A stretch of DNA of 5,076 bases from Ignavibacteriaceae bacterium (GTDB lineage Bacteria > Bacteroidota > Ignavibacteria > Ignavibacteriales > Ignavibacteriaceae), in NCBI GenBank assembly GCA_025449775.1, contig JANWIS010000178.1, forward strand, positions 1-5,076, given 5' to 3'. The number at the start of each line of letters is the position of its first letter. Within the stretch, counting starts at the first letter, position 1. The notes below the pieces were generated by a model. It was given only the letters and a program-made list of their open reading frames with translations, was not told the DNA's origin and did no database searches. The position numbers and the translations under genes were made by a program. Shown one piece after another: positions 1-4,904 of the stretch.

Positions 1-2
1 AA

Positions 3-239
3 ATTCATTTCTCAACTGATAAAAATAATTTCAACGGGGCAACTGTTATCCAGGCTTCGTTATATCTCGCTCAATTCAGTGCATGGCTTGTAGAAGTCCC
101 GCCTAATCTGTGGACACCGGGCACTACAGTTTATTTCCGTATTCATGTGAACGACGGTGATCATACAACCGATGCCGAATTTCCAAGATACGAATCGATC
201 GATTATTACAAAACACTTTATGCTTTTTATGTTCAGTAG
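3..239 (+). CDS. 3' end of an unrecognised, probably secreted protein (partial)
   Basis: An open frame enters from the left edge and ends at TAG 237-239, giving the last 78 residues of a larger protein. No start is in the window. I do not recognise the family. The visible part alternates hydrophobic and polar residues, with aromatic-rich strands such as TVYFRIHVNDGD and a tail ending LYAFYVQ, which suggests an extracellular beta-sandwich domain. The following lipoprotein gene starts inside its last codons (ATG at 229, 11-nt overlap), so the two are probably co-transcribed and translationally coupled, and possibly work together at the cell surface. That it is real is supported by the uninterrupted frame, coding-like composition and tight coupling. 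That it is an envelope protein is inferred from its neighbour. Confidence 0.75.
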   Translation: MHFSTDKNNFNGATVIQASLYLAQFSAWLVEVPPNLWTPGTTVYFRIHVNDGDHTTDAEFPRYESIDYYKTLYAFYVQ

Positions 240-672
240 AAATATTTTTTCTTTATTAGTGATTCTCCTTTTCATCGCAGGATGCAAAAAGGATGAAATA
301 GAATTTCCTGTTGAACCCAAGATAGAAGTGGTAAGTATTTCTCCTGCGAATCCAATGCAATACACCGACCCGGTAACGATTACAATTAAGTACGAAGACG
401 GCGATGGTGACCTGGGAGAGAATGTTGACAGTGTAAAAAACTGCTTTGTGAAAGACAACAGGATTGGAATTGTTTACCAATACAGGATCAAACAACTGGC
501 GCCAACAGGAGCTTCGATTCCGATTACAGGAAACCTCGACATTGAAATTGGCGGACAGGTTCTAACTGACAGCTCTTCTCAGCAGAGTGTGACTTATACT
601 CTATACGTTGTTGACCGTGCTGGGCATATGAGTAATGAGGTGACGACGGGAGCGATAATTATTAGGAGGTAA
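229..672 (+). CDS. Small surface-type lipoprotein with an acidic DGDGDLG loop
   Basis: This 147-residue protein has a lipoprotein signal peptide: a short n-region (MFSRN), a hydrophobic core at residues 6-16, and the lipobox IAGC with the lipidated cysteine at 19. The next residues, KKDEIE, fit the lysine-plus-two-acids pattern known as the Bacteroidota lipoprotein export signal, so the protein is probably shown on the outer face of the outer membrane. The mature part looks like one Ig-like or cadherin-like beta-sandwich. It holds a possible calcium loop at 57-64 (D-x-D-x-D-x-x-E within EDGDGDLGE) and ends with a DRAGHMSNEVTT strand common in lipoproteins of this phylum. I chose ATG 229 because it gives the cleanest signal peptide. 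ATG 220 is an alternative, and upstream in-frame starts at 157 and 172 would bury the signal sequence. The start overlaps the preceding gene by 11 nt. The specific function is unknown. Confidence 0.88.
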   Translation: MFSRNIFSLLVILLFIAGCKKDEIEFPVEPKIEVVSISPANPMQYTDPVTITIKYEDGDGDLGENVDSVKNCFVKDNRIGIVYQYRIKQLAPTGASIPITGNLDIEIGGQVLTDSSSQQSVTYTLYVVDRAGHMSNEVTTGAIIIRR

Positions 673-742
673 AAACTTTATTCAATAAATTATTAGTTTA
701 TTCTTGACTTTTGTTCAAGTAAAAAATTAAATGCTGTAAGTT
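673..742. terminator. Convergent spacer with weak hairpins, terminator role uncertain
   Basis: This 70-bp AT-rich spacer separates the stop codons of two convergent genes, so transcription from both sides should end here. Two small hairpins are visible: AATAAA/TTTATT around 684-699, and CTTGA (703-707) with TCAAG (715-719) around a 7-nt loop. Neither is GC-rich or followed directly by a clean U tract, so neither is a convincing intrinsic terminator. Position is the main argument. Confidence 0.2.
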
Positions 743-1624
743 TCAATTATTAATTGTTACAAATTTTTTACCCTGAATAATTTTGTGACTTTCTGTTTCT
801 ATTGTATAAAAGTAAGTGCCAGATGACAAATCTTCAGTAGACAAAGAAATATTATCAAATGTCTTGTCTATTAAAAATGTTTTCAATTGCCTTCCGCTTA
901 AATCGTATATTATTAAAGTTGCTTTATCAATTTCCTGTGGTAAATTATATTTTATAGTTGCATGACCTAAAGAAGGGTTAGGATAAATATTAGTTTCAAA
1001 TTCATTGCTTGAAATTAATGATTCATATTGTGTTGGAAGACTTCCTGATAAACCATAAACCTTTACCTGACCTGTAAGAGTAGCCAACATCATTTTAGTT
1101 CCCGCAGAAGTATTAACTATTGGTACTTGAACTTGTGGGATACTAACGTGTTGATAAAAAGGGCCGGCAACTGTATCTGAAAACAACAAAGTTAGATTCT
1201 CATTATATATAAAAGTATTCCACTTTGTAATATAAGTACTATTATTGACACCTGTATCTGAACGTGAAACAGCAAACATAAATTCTATGAGATTATCTCC
1301 ATCAAATAAACTATCGGTAAGATACATGATACTATTATTTGTGCAACAATTTGTACCTACAGGTTTTGGCATATTAGTCAAATCAATAATTTTCCATAGA
1401 GAATGATTTAAATTATAAATACGAATTTCCCAGGAATATGGAGCAGGATGATAATTACCATCGGGATAATCAATTTTTACATATTTTTCTCCATGTTGCT
1501 GAAATTTGTTGTAATAAAATGTAGTAGCAGAAGCTGTATCATAAACATTTTCCAATGTAAATTGCCCATAGATTTTATTAAAAAATAATGTAAATAAAAT
1601 AGAACAAAGTGTCAGTTTTTTCAT
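743..1624 (-). CDS. Secreted protein with T9SS type A C-terminal sorting domain
   Basis: The 293-residue product has a type I signal peptide (MKK, hydrophobic core, probable cleavage after IYG at 18-20, mature end starting with Q21). The C-terminal 80 residues are a Por-type sorting domain: IYPNP at 213-217, IKYNLP at 224-229, IYDLSGR at 239-245, LSSGTYFYTI at 266-275, and a final KKFVTIN strand. That domain directs export across the outer membrane by the type IX system, after which it is normally removed and the cargo attached to the surface or released. The part between, about 21-205, matches no family I know. It is rich in Asn, Thr and Tyr and has a Cys93-Cys94 pair. No catalytic motif stands out. 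ATG 1624 is supported by the signal peptide. Only A-rich sequence precedes it, and I found no TAnnTTTG promoter. The gene is visibly more AT-rich than the housekeeping genes to its right, which may indicate acquisition. Confidence 0.92.
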   Translation of the reverse strand: MKKLTLCSILFTLFFNKIYGQFTLENVYDTASATTFYYNKFQQHGEKYVKIDYPDGNYHPAPYSWEIRIYNLNHSLWKIIDLTNMPKPVGTNCCTNNSIMYLTDSLFDGDNLIEFMFAVSRSDTGVNNSTYITKWNTFIYNENLTLLFSDTVAGPFYQHVSIPQVQVPIVNTSAGTKMMLATLTGQVKVYGLSGSLPTQYESLISSNEFETNIYPNPSLGHATIKYNLPQEIDKATLIIYDLSGRQLKTFLIDKTFDNISLSTEDLSSGTYFYTIETESHKIIQGKKFVTINN

Positions 1625-1996
1625 GATTTTTTTATTTAATTATATATTTATTGAAGATCCCTAATCCATTTTAAACTATAGTTCATTTGATGAATTTAAG
1701 AAAATTTTCAATTCTATTTAATCAATTGAATAAGAGGGGATATTTTAATAGAAAATGAATTGAAAGTCGAAATAAATAAAAATGAAAAGTGTGAAATTGA
1801 GTTGTGTATCCGTGTTAATGAAAAGACAAATACTGTTCACCCTAACTATAATCGAACCCAAAAATCTAATTCTCGAATAGATGATTTGATAAAAAAGTTG
1901 AGTTCATTTATGAAACTTAAAAAATTAGTTCACAGATACAGAAACAGTATACAGTTCACAGATGTAAACTGTACTTATAAATTGTTCGTTCTAAAG
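1625..1996. other. Gene-free AT-rich stretch between the T9SS cargo gene and tRNA-Val
   Basis: I see no convincing gene here. The stretch should hold the promoter of the minus-strand T9SS cargo gene, but no TAnnTTTG match lies upstream of 1624 on that strand. From 1730 the plus strand stays open for about 97 codons, but it has no ATG, could start only at TTG 1760, and ends inside the tRNA on the opposite strand. I therefore treat it as a chance frame or an eroded gene remnant. Near the tRNA end there is an 11-bp direct repeat, AGTTCACAGAT, at 1927-1937 and 1953-1963. The second copy overlaps a hairpin. Confidence 0.6.
1950..1973 (-). terminator. Hairpin downstream of tRNA-Val, possible terminator
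   Basis: TACAGTT (1950-1956) and AACTGTA (1967-1973) are perfect complements around a 10-nt loop, about 24 nt beyond the tRNA 3' end on the minus strand. It is well placed to end or stabilise the tRNA transcript. However, the stem is AT-rich and only scattered T residues follow, so it is at best a weak intrinsic terminator. Confidence 0.22.
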
Positions 1997-2071
1997 TGCA
2001 CGCTACAGGACTCGAACCTGTGACCCCTACCTTGTCGAGGTAATGCTCTAAACCAACTGAGCTAAGCATGC
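1997..2071 (-). tRNA. tRNA-Val(GAC), with C instead of U at position 33
   Basis: The minus strand folds into a complete 75-nt cloverleaf. The acceptor stem is GCATGCT/AGCGTGC (seven pairs, one G-T). The D arm is GCTC/GAGC with the loop AGTTGGTTTA. The anticodon arm is TTACC/GGTAG (one G-T pair) around TCGACAA. The variable loop is GGGTC, and the T arm is ACAGG/CCTGT with loop TTCGAGT. The discriminator is A73, and CCA is not encoded. Anticodon GAC lies at 2034-2036 and reads GUC and GUU valine codons; A35, C36 and A73 agree with valine identity. The oddity is position 33, which is C (complement of G2037) where almost all elongator tRNAs have U. All stems are intact, so this does not look like a decayed copy. 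A strong promoter match lies 10 bp upstream. Confidence 0.96.
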
Positions 2072-2081
2072 AAATGGGGTG

Positions 2082-2112
2082 CAAAGCTATATTTATTGGG
2101 TAGAATTGCAAA
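2082..2112 (-). promoter_or_regulatory. Bacteroidota-type promoter of tRNA-Val
   Basis: On the minus strand there is a perfect -7 element TAGCTTTG (2089 to 2082; consensus TAnnTTTG) and a -33 element TTTG (2112 to 2109), separated by 19 bp, the spacing known for the primary sigma factor of this phylum. The tRNA 5' end lies 10 bp downstream, so the primary transcript would carry only a few extra 5' bases. Confidence 0.8.
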
Positions 2113-2114
2113 AT

Positions 2115-2224
2115 GAGGTCAAGGATTATAGGTCAAGTCTTAATTTTAATTCCTGCTTTGAATATCCTTAACTGAAGTACGGACTTTTTTTACCTTTGAC
2201 CCTTGATCTTTAACCCTTGACCTC
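2115..2224. repeat. Inverted pair of heptamer arrays (GGTCAAR ... YTTGACC)
   Basis: The left arm has three 7-bp units, GGTCAAG, GATTATA and GGTCAAG (2117-2137). The right arm has four in the opposite orientation, TTTGACC, CTTGATC, TTTAACC and CTTGACC (2195-2222). Arms 2115-2137 and 2202-2224 are complementary at 20 of 23 positions around a 64-nt centre, so the region could form a large hairpin in RNA or a cruciform in DNA. The centre holds a T7 tract (2185-2191). The right arm touches a TAnnTTTG match and contains the start codon of the DUF3822 gene. The family is not one I can name. Confidence 0.8.
2191..2198 (+). promoter_or_regulatory. Possible -7 element for the DUF3822-rsmD operon
   Basis: TACCTTTG matches TAnnTTTG exactly and lies 18 bp before the TTG start at 2217. 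Its last four bases are the first four of the first right-arm heptamer. No -33 TTTG is found at the usual 19-bp spacing; the nearest, at 2157-2160, is 30 bp away. It is therefore a partial promoter match. Confidence 0.4.
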
Positions 2225-3107
2225 TACAGAAAACATATTCCTTACCCAACCCACCGATACCCACAAGTATTTTGCTGATCCAACCCTGGAAGCAAAAACG
2301 GCTGGGATCTGTGATCTGTTTATTCTTCTTGAGAAATCCAACATCCAGCTTGCACTCAAAGAAAGACGCTCTGGAAATCTCCTCGCACTGGAAATAATTC
2401 CTTCCGCTGATCAGAAACAAACCGAATGGAAACAACTCCTTGAGCACACTTCTGCTAACAGCAAACTCTTACGCAATTTTGAATTTTTAAAAGTTATGGT
2501 TGGTGTGGCCACGCAGGAATTTACTCTTGTTCCTGAGGCTCTCTTCAAACCGGGAGACGAAAGTATTTATTTCAAAACAAATTTTATTCAGTCCCCGGGA
2601 ACAATTTTACATTCCCAGCATGTTCCTTCTTTTCATCTCTATACCATTTTCAGTATTGAAAATGAACTTGAAAAAGAACTCAATCATCTTTTCCAGGATC
2701 CTCAGCTGTGGCATTATTCACAGGCACTGTTAACCGGTATCAGCAAACAATTAAAAGCTGATGCAGGAAAACAAGTCTGGCTTAATATCCGAAAGAATAA
2801 AATGGATATCGTTGTTTCAGAAAACAAAAAACTTCTTCTGATAAATTCCTTCTCCTGGCAGACCAATGAAGATATTCTCTATTACACGCTATTCATCTGC
2901 GAACAACTCGAATTGAACCCGGAAAAATTTCCAATGATCGTCACCGGAGAAATTGAAGAAGGATCTGCCATCTACTCTTTACTTGGTAAATATATCCGAT
3001 ACGTAGAAATTCCTGACAGTCCGGCTTCATTATCATTTGCTGTCGCTACCGAGAGCCTTCCTTTTCATCATTACGCAATGCTATACAATCTTGCCTTGTG
3101 CGAATAA
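2217..3107 (+). CDS. DUF3822 family protein, unknown function
   Basis: The 296-residue product has the features I associate with the Bacteroidota DUF3822 family: FTLVPEALF at 102-110, the LINSFSWQTNEDILYY stretch at 208-223, a following FICEQL helix, a MIVTGEI turn at 240-246, and the closing HHYAMLYNLALCE at 284-296. From memory, a structure from this family has an actin-like ATPase fold, but no activity is assigned. There is no signal peptide or membrane segment, so it should be cytoplasmic. The start is TTG 2217. An in-frame stop at 2211-2213 excludes anything further upstream, and the next in-frame ATG is residue 94, inside the domain. This start lies in the last heptamer of an intergenic array. 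The gene overlaps rsmD by 10 nt, and the order DUF3822-rsmD-coaD recurs in this phylum, which suggests a role near ribosome or cofactor metabolism. That link is inference. Confidence 0.9.
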   Translation: MTSTENIFLTQPTDTHKYFADPTLEAKTAGICDLFILLEKSNIQLALKERRSGNLLALEIIPSADQKQTEWKQLLEHTSANSKLLRNFEFLKVMVGVATQEFTLVPEALFKPGDESIYFKTNFIQSPGTILHSQHVPSFHLYTIFSIENELEKELNHLFQDPQLWHYSQALLTGISKQLKADAGKQVWLNIRKNKMDIVVSENKKLLLINSFSWQTNEDILYYTLFICEQLELNPEKFPMIVTGEIEEGSAIYSLLGKYIRYVEIPDSPASLSFAVATESLPFHHYAMLYNLALCE

Positions 3108-3652
3108 CCGGTGGAAATTTACGTGGCAGAAACATTCAGGCACCCGATAATCTGCCCGTACGCCCTACAACCGATTTTGCAAAGTCCGCACTCTTCAACA
3201 TCCTGAATAATTATTTCGATTTTGAACAACTAAATGTTCTCGATCTTTTTTCAGGAACGGGAAGTATTGCATATGAATTTGTTTCACGCAGTGTACTCTC
3301 TGTTACCTGCGTAGATGAAGATATCAATTGCATTAAGTTTATTAAAAAGACTGCAGAAAATCTTAAAATGAACCAGCTGAAATGTATTCATTCGGAGGTA
3401 TTCAGGTTTATCAATCAACCAATGAATCCATTCGATATAATTTTTGCTGATCCTCCGTTTGACATGAAAGAAACGGATAATCTGCCTGACATCATCTTCG
3501 AAAAGAAATTATTAAAAGAAGATGGCTGGCTGATTGTAGAACATCAATCAAAGCGAAAACTTAATAGTATCATTCAACCTTCCGACTTCAGAAAATACGG
3601 TAATTGCGCATTTTCAATTTATCATCAGAAAGAAAAAAAGCCAAATAGTTGA
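3098..3652 (+). CDS. rsmD: 16S rRNA (guanine966-N2)-methyltransferase RsmD
   Basis: RsmD transfers a methyl group from S-adenosylmethionine to the exocyclic amine of G966 (E. coli numbering) of 16S rRNA during 30S assembly in the cytoplasm. The 184-residue product is of normal length. It has the family N-terminus MRITGGNLRGR (1-11), the RPTTDFAKSALFNIL segment (22-36), the SAM-binding motif LDLFSGTG (48-55), an acidic residue after the second strand (CVDED, 71-75), and the catalytic DPPF (118-121). F in the last position, rather than Y, is accepted in this enzyme class. The start is GTG 3098, which sets the MRI N-terminus exactly and overlaps the end of the DUF3822 gene by 10 nt, so translation is probably coupled. 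The C-terminal strand (CAFSIYHQK) and the lysine-rich end look complete. Confidence 0.95.
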   Translation: MRITGGNLRGRNIQAPDNLPVRPTTDFAKSALFNILNNYFDFEQLNVLDLFSGTGSIAYEFVSRSVLSVTCVDEDINCIKFIKKTAENLKMNQLKCIHSEVFRFINQPMNPFDIIFADPPFDMKETDNLPDIIFEKKLLKEDGWLIVEHQSKRKLNSIIQPSDFRKYGNCAFSIYHQKEKKPNS

Positions 3653-3654
3653 AA

Positions 3655-3670
3655 AGCTAATTAGCTAATT
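3655..3670. repeat. Two tandem AGCTAATT octamers, palindromic
   Basis: AGCTAATT occurs twice in a row in the 44-bp spacer between rsmD and coaD. The first 12 bases (3655-3666, AGCTAATTAGCT) are a perfect palindrome. It begins 3 bp after the rsmD stop and could be a small hairpin, a protein-binding site, or a minimal member of the same kind of short tandem repeat seen in the neighbouring spacers. Confidence 0.55.
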
Positions 3671-3673
3671 GTC

Positions 3674-3681
3674 TATACTTG
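3674..3681 (+). promoter_or_regulatory. Possible -7 element upstream of coaD
   Basis: TATACTTG matches TAnnTTTG at all fixed positions but one (C for T) and lies 15 bp before the coaD ATG. A TTG at 3649-3651 sits 22 bp upstream, slightly too far for a good -33. coaD may have its own weak promoter or may simply be transcribed from the operon. Confidence 0.28.
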
Positions 3682-3696
3682 TATAAAATTTAATTC

Positions 3697-4158
3697 ATGA
3701 GTAAACGCATAGCAGTTTTTCCGGGATCTTTTGATCCGATTACAAAGGGACATGAAAACATTGTTCGCCGCGGATTACCTCTGTTCGATGAAATTATTGT
3801 CGGAATAGGATACAACACCAATAAAAATTATTTTTTCTCCCAGGAACGAAGAGAATACTTTATCAAGAAAGTATTCGAAGACGAGCCGAAGATTAAAGTC
3901 GCACGATATTCAGGCCTGACAGTAAACTTTTGCAAAGAAATAGGAGCGAATTTTATTTTACGTGGGCTGCGAACATCAGCCGATTATGAATTTGAAAGAG
4001 CGATTGCCCAGATGAATCATGCAATGGCACCCGAGGTAGATACAGTTTTTATAGTTTCTGAACCGGCATTATCCCACATCTCATCTACTATTGTACGCGA
4101 CATTTTACTTTACCAGGGAGACATTTCTTCGTTTGTACCAAAGGGTGTAACCGGTTAA
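3697..4158 (+). CDS. coaD: Pantetheine-phosphate adenylyltransferase CoaD
   Basis: CoaD joins 4'-phosphopantetheine and ATP to give dephospho-CoA and pyrophosphate, the penultimate step of coenzyme A synthesis in the cytoplasm. The 153-residue product shows the nucleotidyltransferase signature PGSFDPITKGH (9-19, with the TxGH ATP-binding motif at 16-19), the LRGLRTSADYEFE segment (88-100) that contributes active-site arginines, the QMNH segment at 105-108, and the second nucleotide motif ISSTIVRD (128-135). Length is normal for the family. ATG 3697 fits the usual N-terminus, in which the first strand RIAVFPG begins at residue 4. It is 44 bp downstream of rsmD in the same direction. Its TAA stop (4156-4158) interlocks with the stop of the opposing NUDIX gene, leaving no room for a terminator between them. 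Confidence 0.97.
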   Translation: MSKRIAVFPGSFDPITKGHENIVRRGLPLFDEIIVGIGYNTNKNYFFSQERREYFIKKVFEDEPKIKVARYSGLTVNFCKEIGANFILRGLRTSADYEFERAIAQMNHAMAPEVDTVFIVSEPALSHISSTIVRDILLYQGDISSFVPKGVTG

Positions 4159-4772
4159 TTTTTCTCAAAGTACTTCAGAAAAACATCTTTTATAGAAGCG
4201 TAAGTATTTTTAAAAGCAATTTCATGGATTTTTTCTTTATTCATCCAGCTTACTTTTTCAATATCTTCACCTGATTCCGGAATCAATATTTCGTCAGACG
4301 AAGCAGACATACTATACCAATGAGTTTTCTTTAAGATGAATTTGTTTTTCTCAGAATATGTATGAAAAGTGTTCAATAAAAATTTATCCAGTTTAAGTTT
4401 TTTAATCCCGCACTCCTCTTTTACTTCCCTTTTAGCCGCCTGTTCCGGACTCTCATCATAATCCAGTTTCCCTTTTGGCAGGTCCCAGACTTTTTTCCTG
4501 AAGATGACGAGACAGTCATTGTTTTCATTAACCACTAATCCACCGGCTGCCTCAATAAGTACGAACCTGTCAGTAAAATTAAACCATGCCTGATCGGGTC
4601 GGGAGCATAAATAAATAATTCCATTTGTTTTATTCTCTTCAATCCTTGACAAAATCTCTTTCAAAGAAAACTCCGATTCACTCAGAATTAACATTCCCTC
4701 TCCTCCAACATTTAGTCTTTCATAAACATTTTCAAATATCAAAGGCTTATCGTTAATATAAACTTTATGCAT
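4155..4772 (-). CDS. NUDIX hydrolase with a lineage-specific N-terminal extension
   Basis: The 205-residue protein has a complete Nudix box at residues 101-123, reading GKLDYDE then SPEQAAKREVKEECGI and fitting G-x5-E-x7-R-E-V-x-E-E-x-G-I. It includes the metal-binding glutamates at 116, 119 and 120. The Nudix fold starts near residue 75 (AAGGLVVN) and runs to the end. Nudix enzymes cleave nucleoside diphosphates linked to another group; the substrate here cannot be told from sequence. The first 74 residues form a separate region (MHKVYINDKPLIF onward) that I associate with Bacteroidota members of the family. I chose ATG 4772 because it gives that N-terminus. The frame stays open to a GTG at 4817, but those codons run towards and into the heptamer array. 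The gene is divergent from pyrE, 132 bp apart, and convergent with coaD, with overlapping stops. Confidence 0.93.
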   Translation of the reverse strand: MHKVYINDKPLIFENVYERLNVGGEGMLILSESEFSLKEILSRIEENKTNGIIYLCSRPDQAWFNFTDRFVLIEAAGGLVVNENNDCLVIFRKKVWDLPKGKLDYDESPEQAAKREVKEECGIKKLKLDKFLLNTFHTYSEKNKFILKKTHWYSMSASSDEILIPESGEDIEKVSWMNKEKIHEIAFKNTYASIKDVFLKYFEKN

Positions 4773-4808
4773 CCATTTGGTTTTAGATCGTGAAGATAAA
4801 GAAATGTA

Positions 4809-4878
4809 ACGTCCCACGTTTGACGTCCGACGTCTGACGTGGGACGTGAGACATGAGACGTGAGACGTCGGACGTCGA
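4809..4878. repeat. Ten-unit ACGTNNN heptamer array between the NUDIX gene and pyrE
   Basis: Ten consecutive 7-bp units start at 4809, 4816, 4823 and so on to 4872. Nine begin with ACGT and one (4851) with ACAT. The three variable bases are, in order, CCC, TTG, CCG, CTG, GGG, GAG, GAG, GAG, CGG and CGA. Because ACGT is self-complementary the array can fold on itself in several registers. The best fold pairs 4809-4819 with 4837-4847 (11 perfect pairs) and continues inward to a 3-nt loop at 4827-4829 with one mismatch and one G-T pair. The last four bases of a decayed unit (ACGA) follow at 4879, then a T7 tract at 4883-4889. I cannot assign it to a named repeat family. Confidence 0.9.
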
Positions 4879-4889
4879 ACGATTTTTTT
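4864..4889 (+). terminator. Small hairpin plus T7 tract upstream of pyrE
   Basis: GACGT (4864-4868) pairs with ACGTC (4872-4876) around the loop CGG, and a T7 tract follows at 4883-4889 after six bases. Any transcript entering from the left would meet a terminator-like or attenuator-like structure just before pyrE. The stem is only five pairs and the gap to the T tract is longer than usual, so the role is uncertain. Confidence 0.25.
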
Positions 4890-4892
4890 CCG

Positions 4893-4900
4893 TACGTTTG
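4893..4900 (+). promoter_or_regulatory. Probable -7 element of pyrE
   Basis: TACGTTTG matches TAnnTTTG exactly and ends four bases before the pyrE ATG. A start of transcription a few bases downstream would give a leaderless or nearly leaderless mRNA. No -33 TTTG lies at the usual distance, where the end of the heptamer array is found instead. Seven of the eight bases (ACGTTTG) equal the array unit at 4816-4822. Confidence 0.45.
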
Positions 4901-4904
4901 CTCC

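Noticed and set aside
157..228. Longer start for the lipoprotein gene at ATG 157
   Set aside because: It would put about 24 polar residues before the signal peptide and overlap the upstream gene by more than 80 nt.
60..495. Two minus-strand frames opposite the first two genes
   Set aside because: They are antisense shadows of plus-strand genes that have a signal peptide, lipobox and coupled stop/start.
1760..2023. Possible 87-residue gene starting at TTG
   Set aside because: It has no ATG, no ribosome site and no recognisable domain, and its last nine codons read the opposite strand of a well-formed tRNA.
1997..2071. Integration site (att) at the tRNA 3' end
   Set aside because: No second copy of the tRNA 3' sequence and no integrase gene is present in the window.
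2190..2733. Additional frames (minus 2190-2447, plus 2500-2733) inside DUF3822
   Set aside because: They overlap a conserved family protein in other frames and show no domain of their own.
4773..4817. Longer NUDIX start at GTG 4817
   Set aside because: The extra 15 residues run into the heptamer array and do not resemble the family N-terminus, which begins at the ATG at 4772.
4809..4878. CRISPR array
   Set aside because: The period is 7 bp with a 4-bp core, far below CRISPR repeat and spacer sizes, and no cas gene is present.
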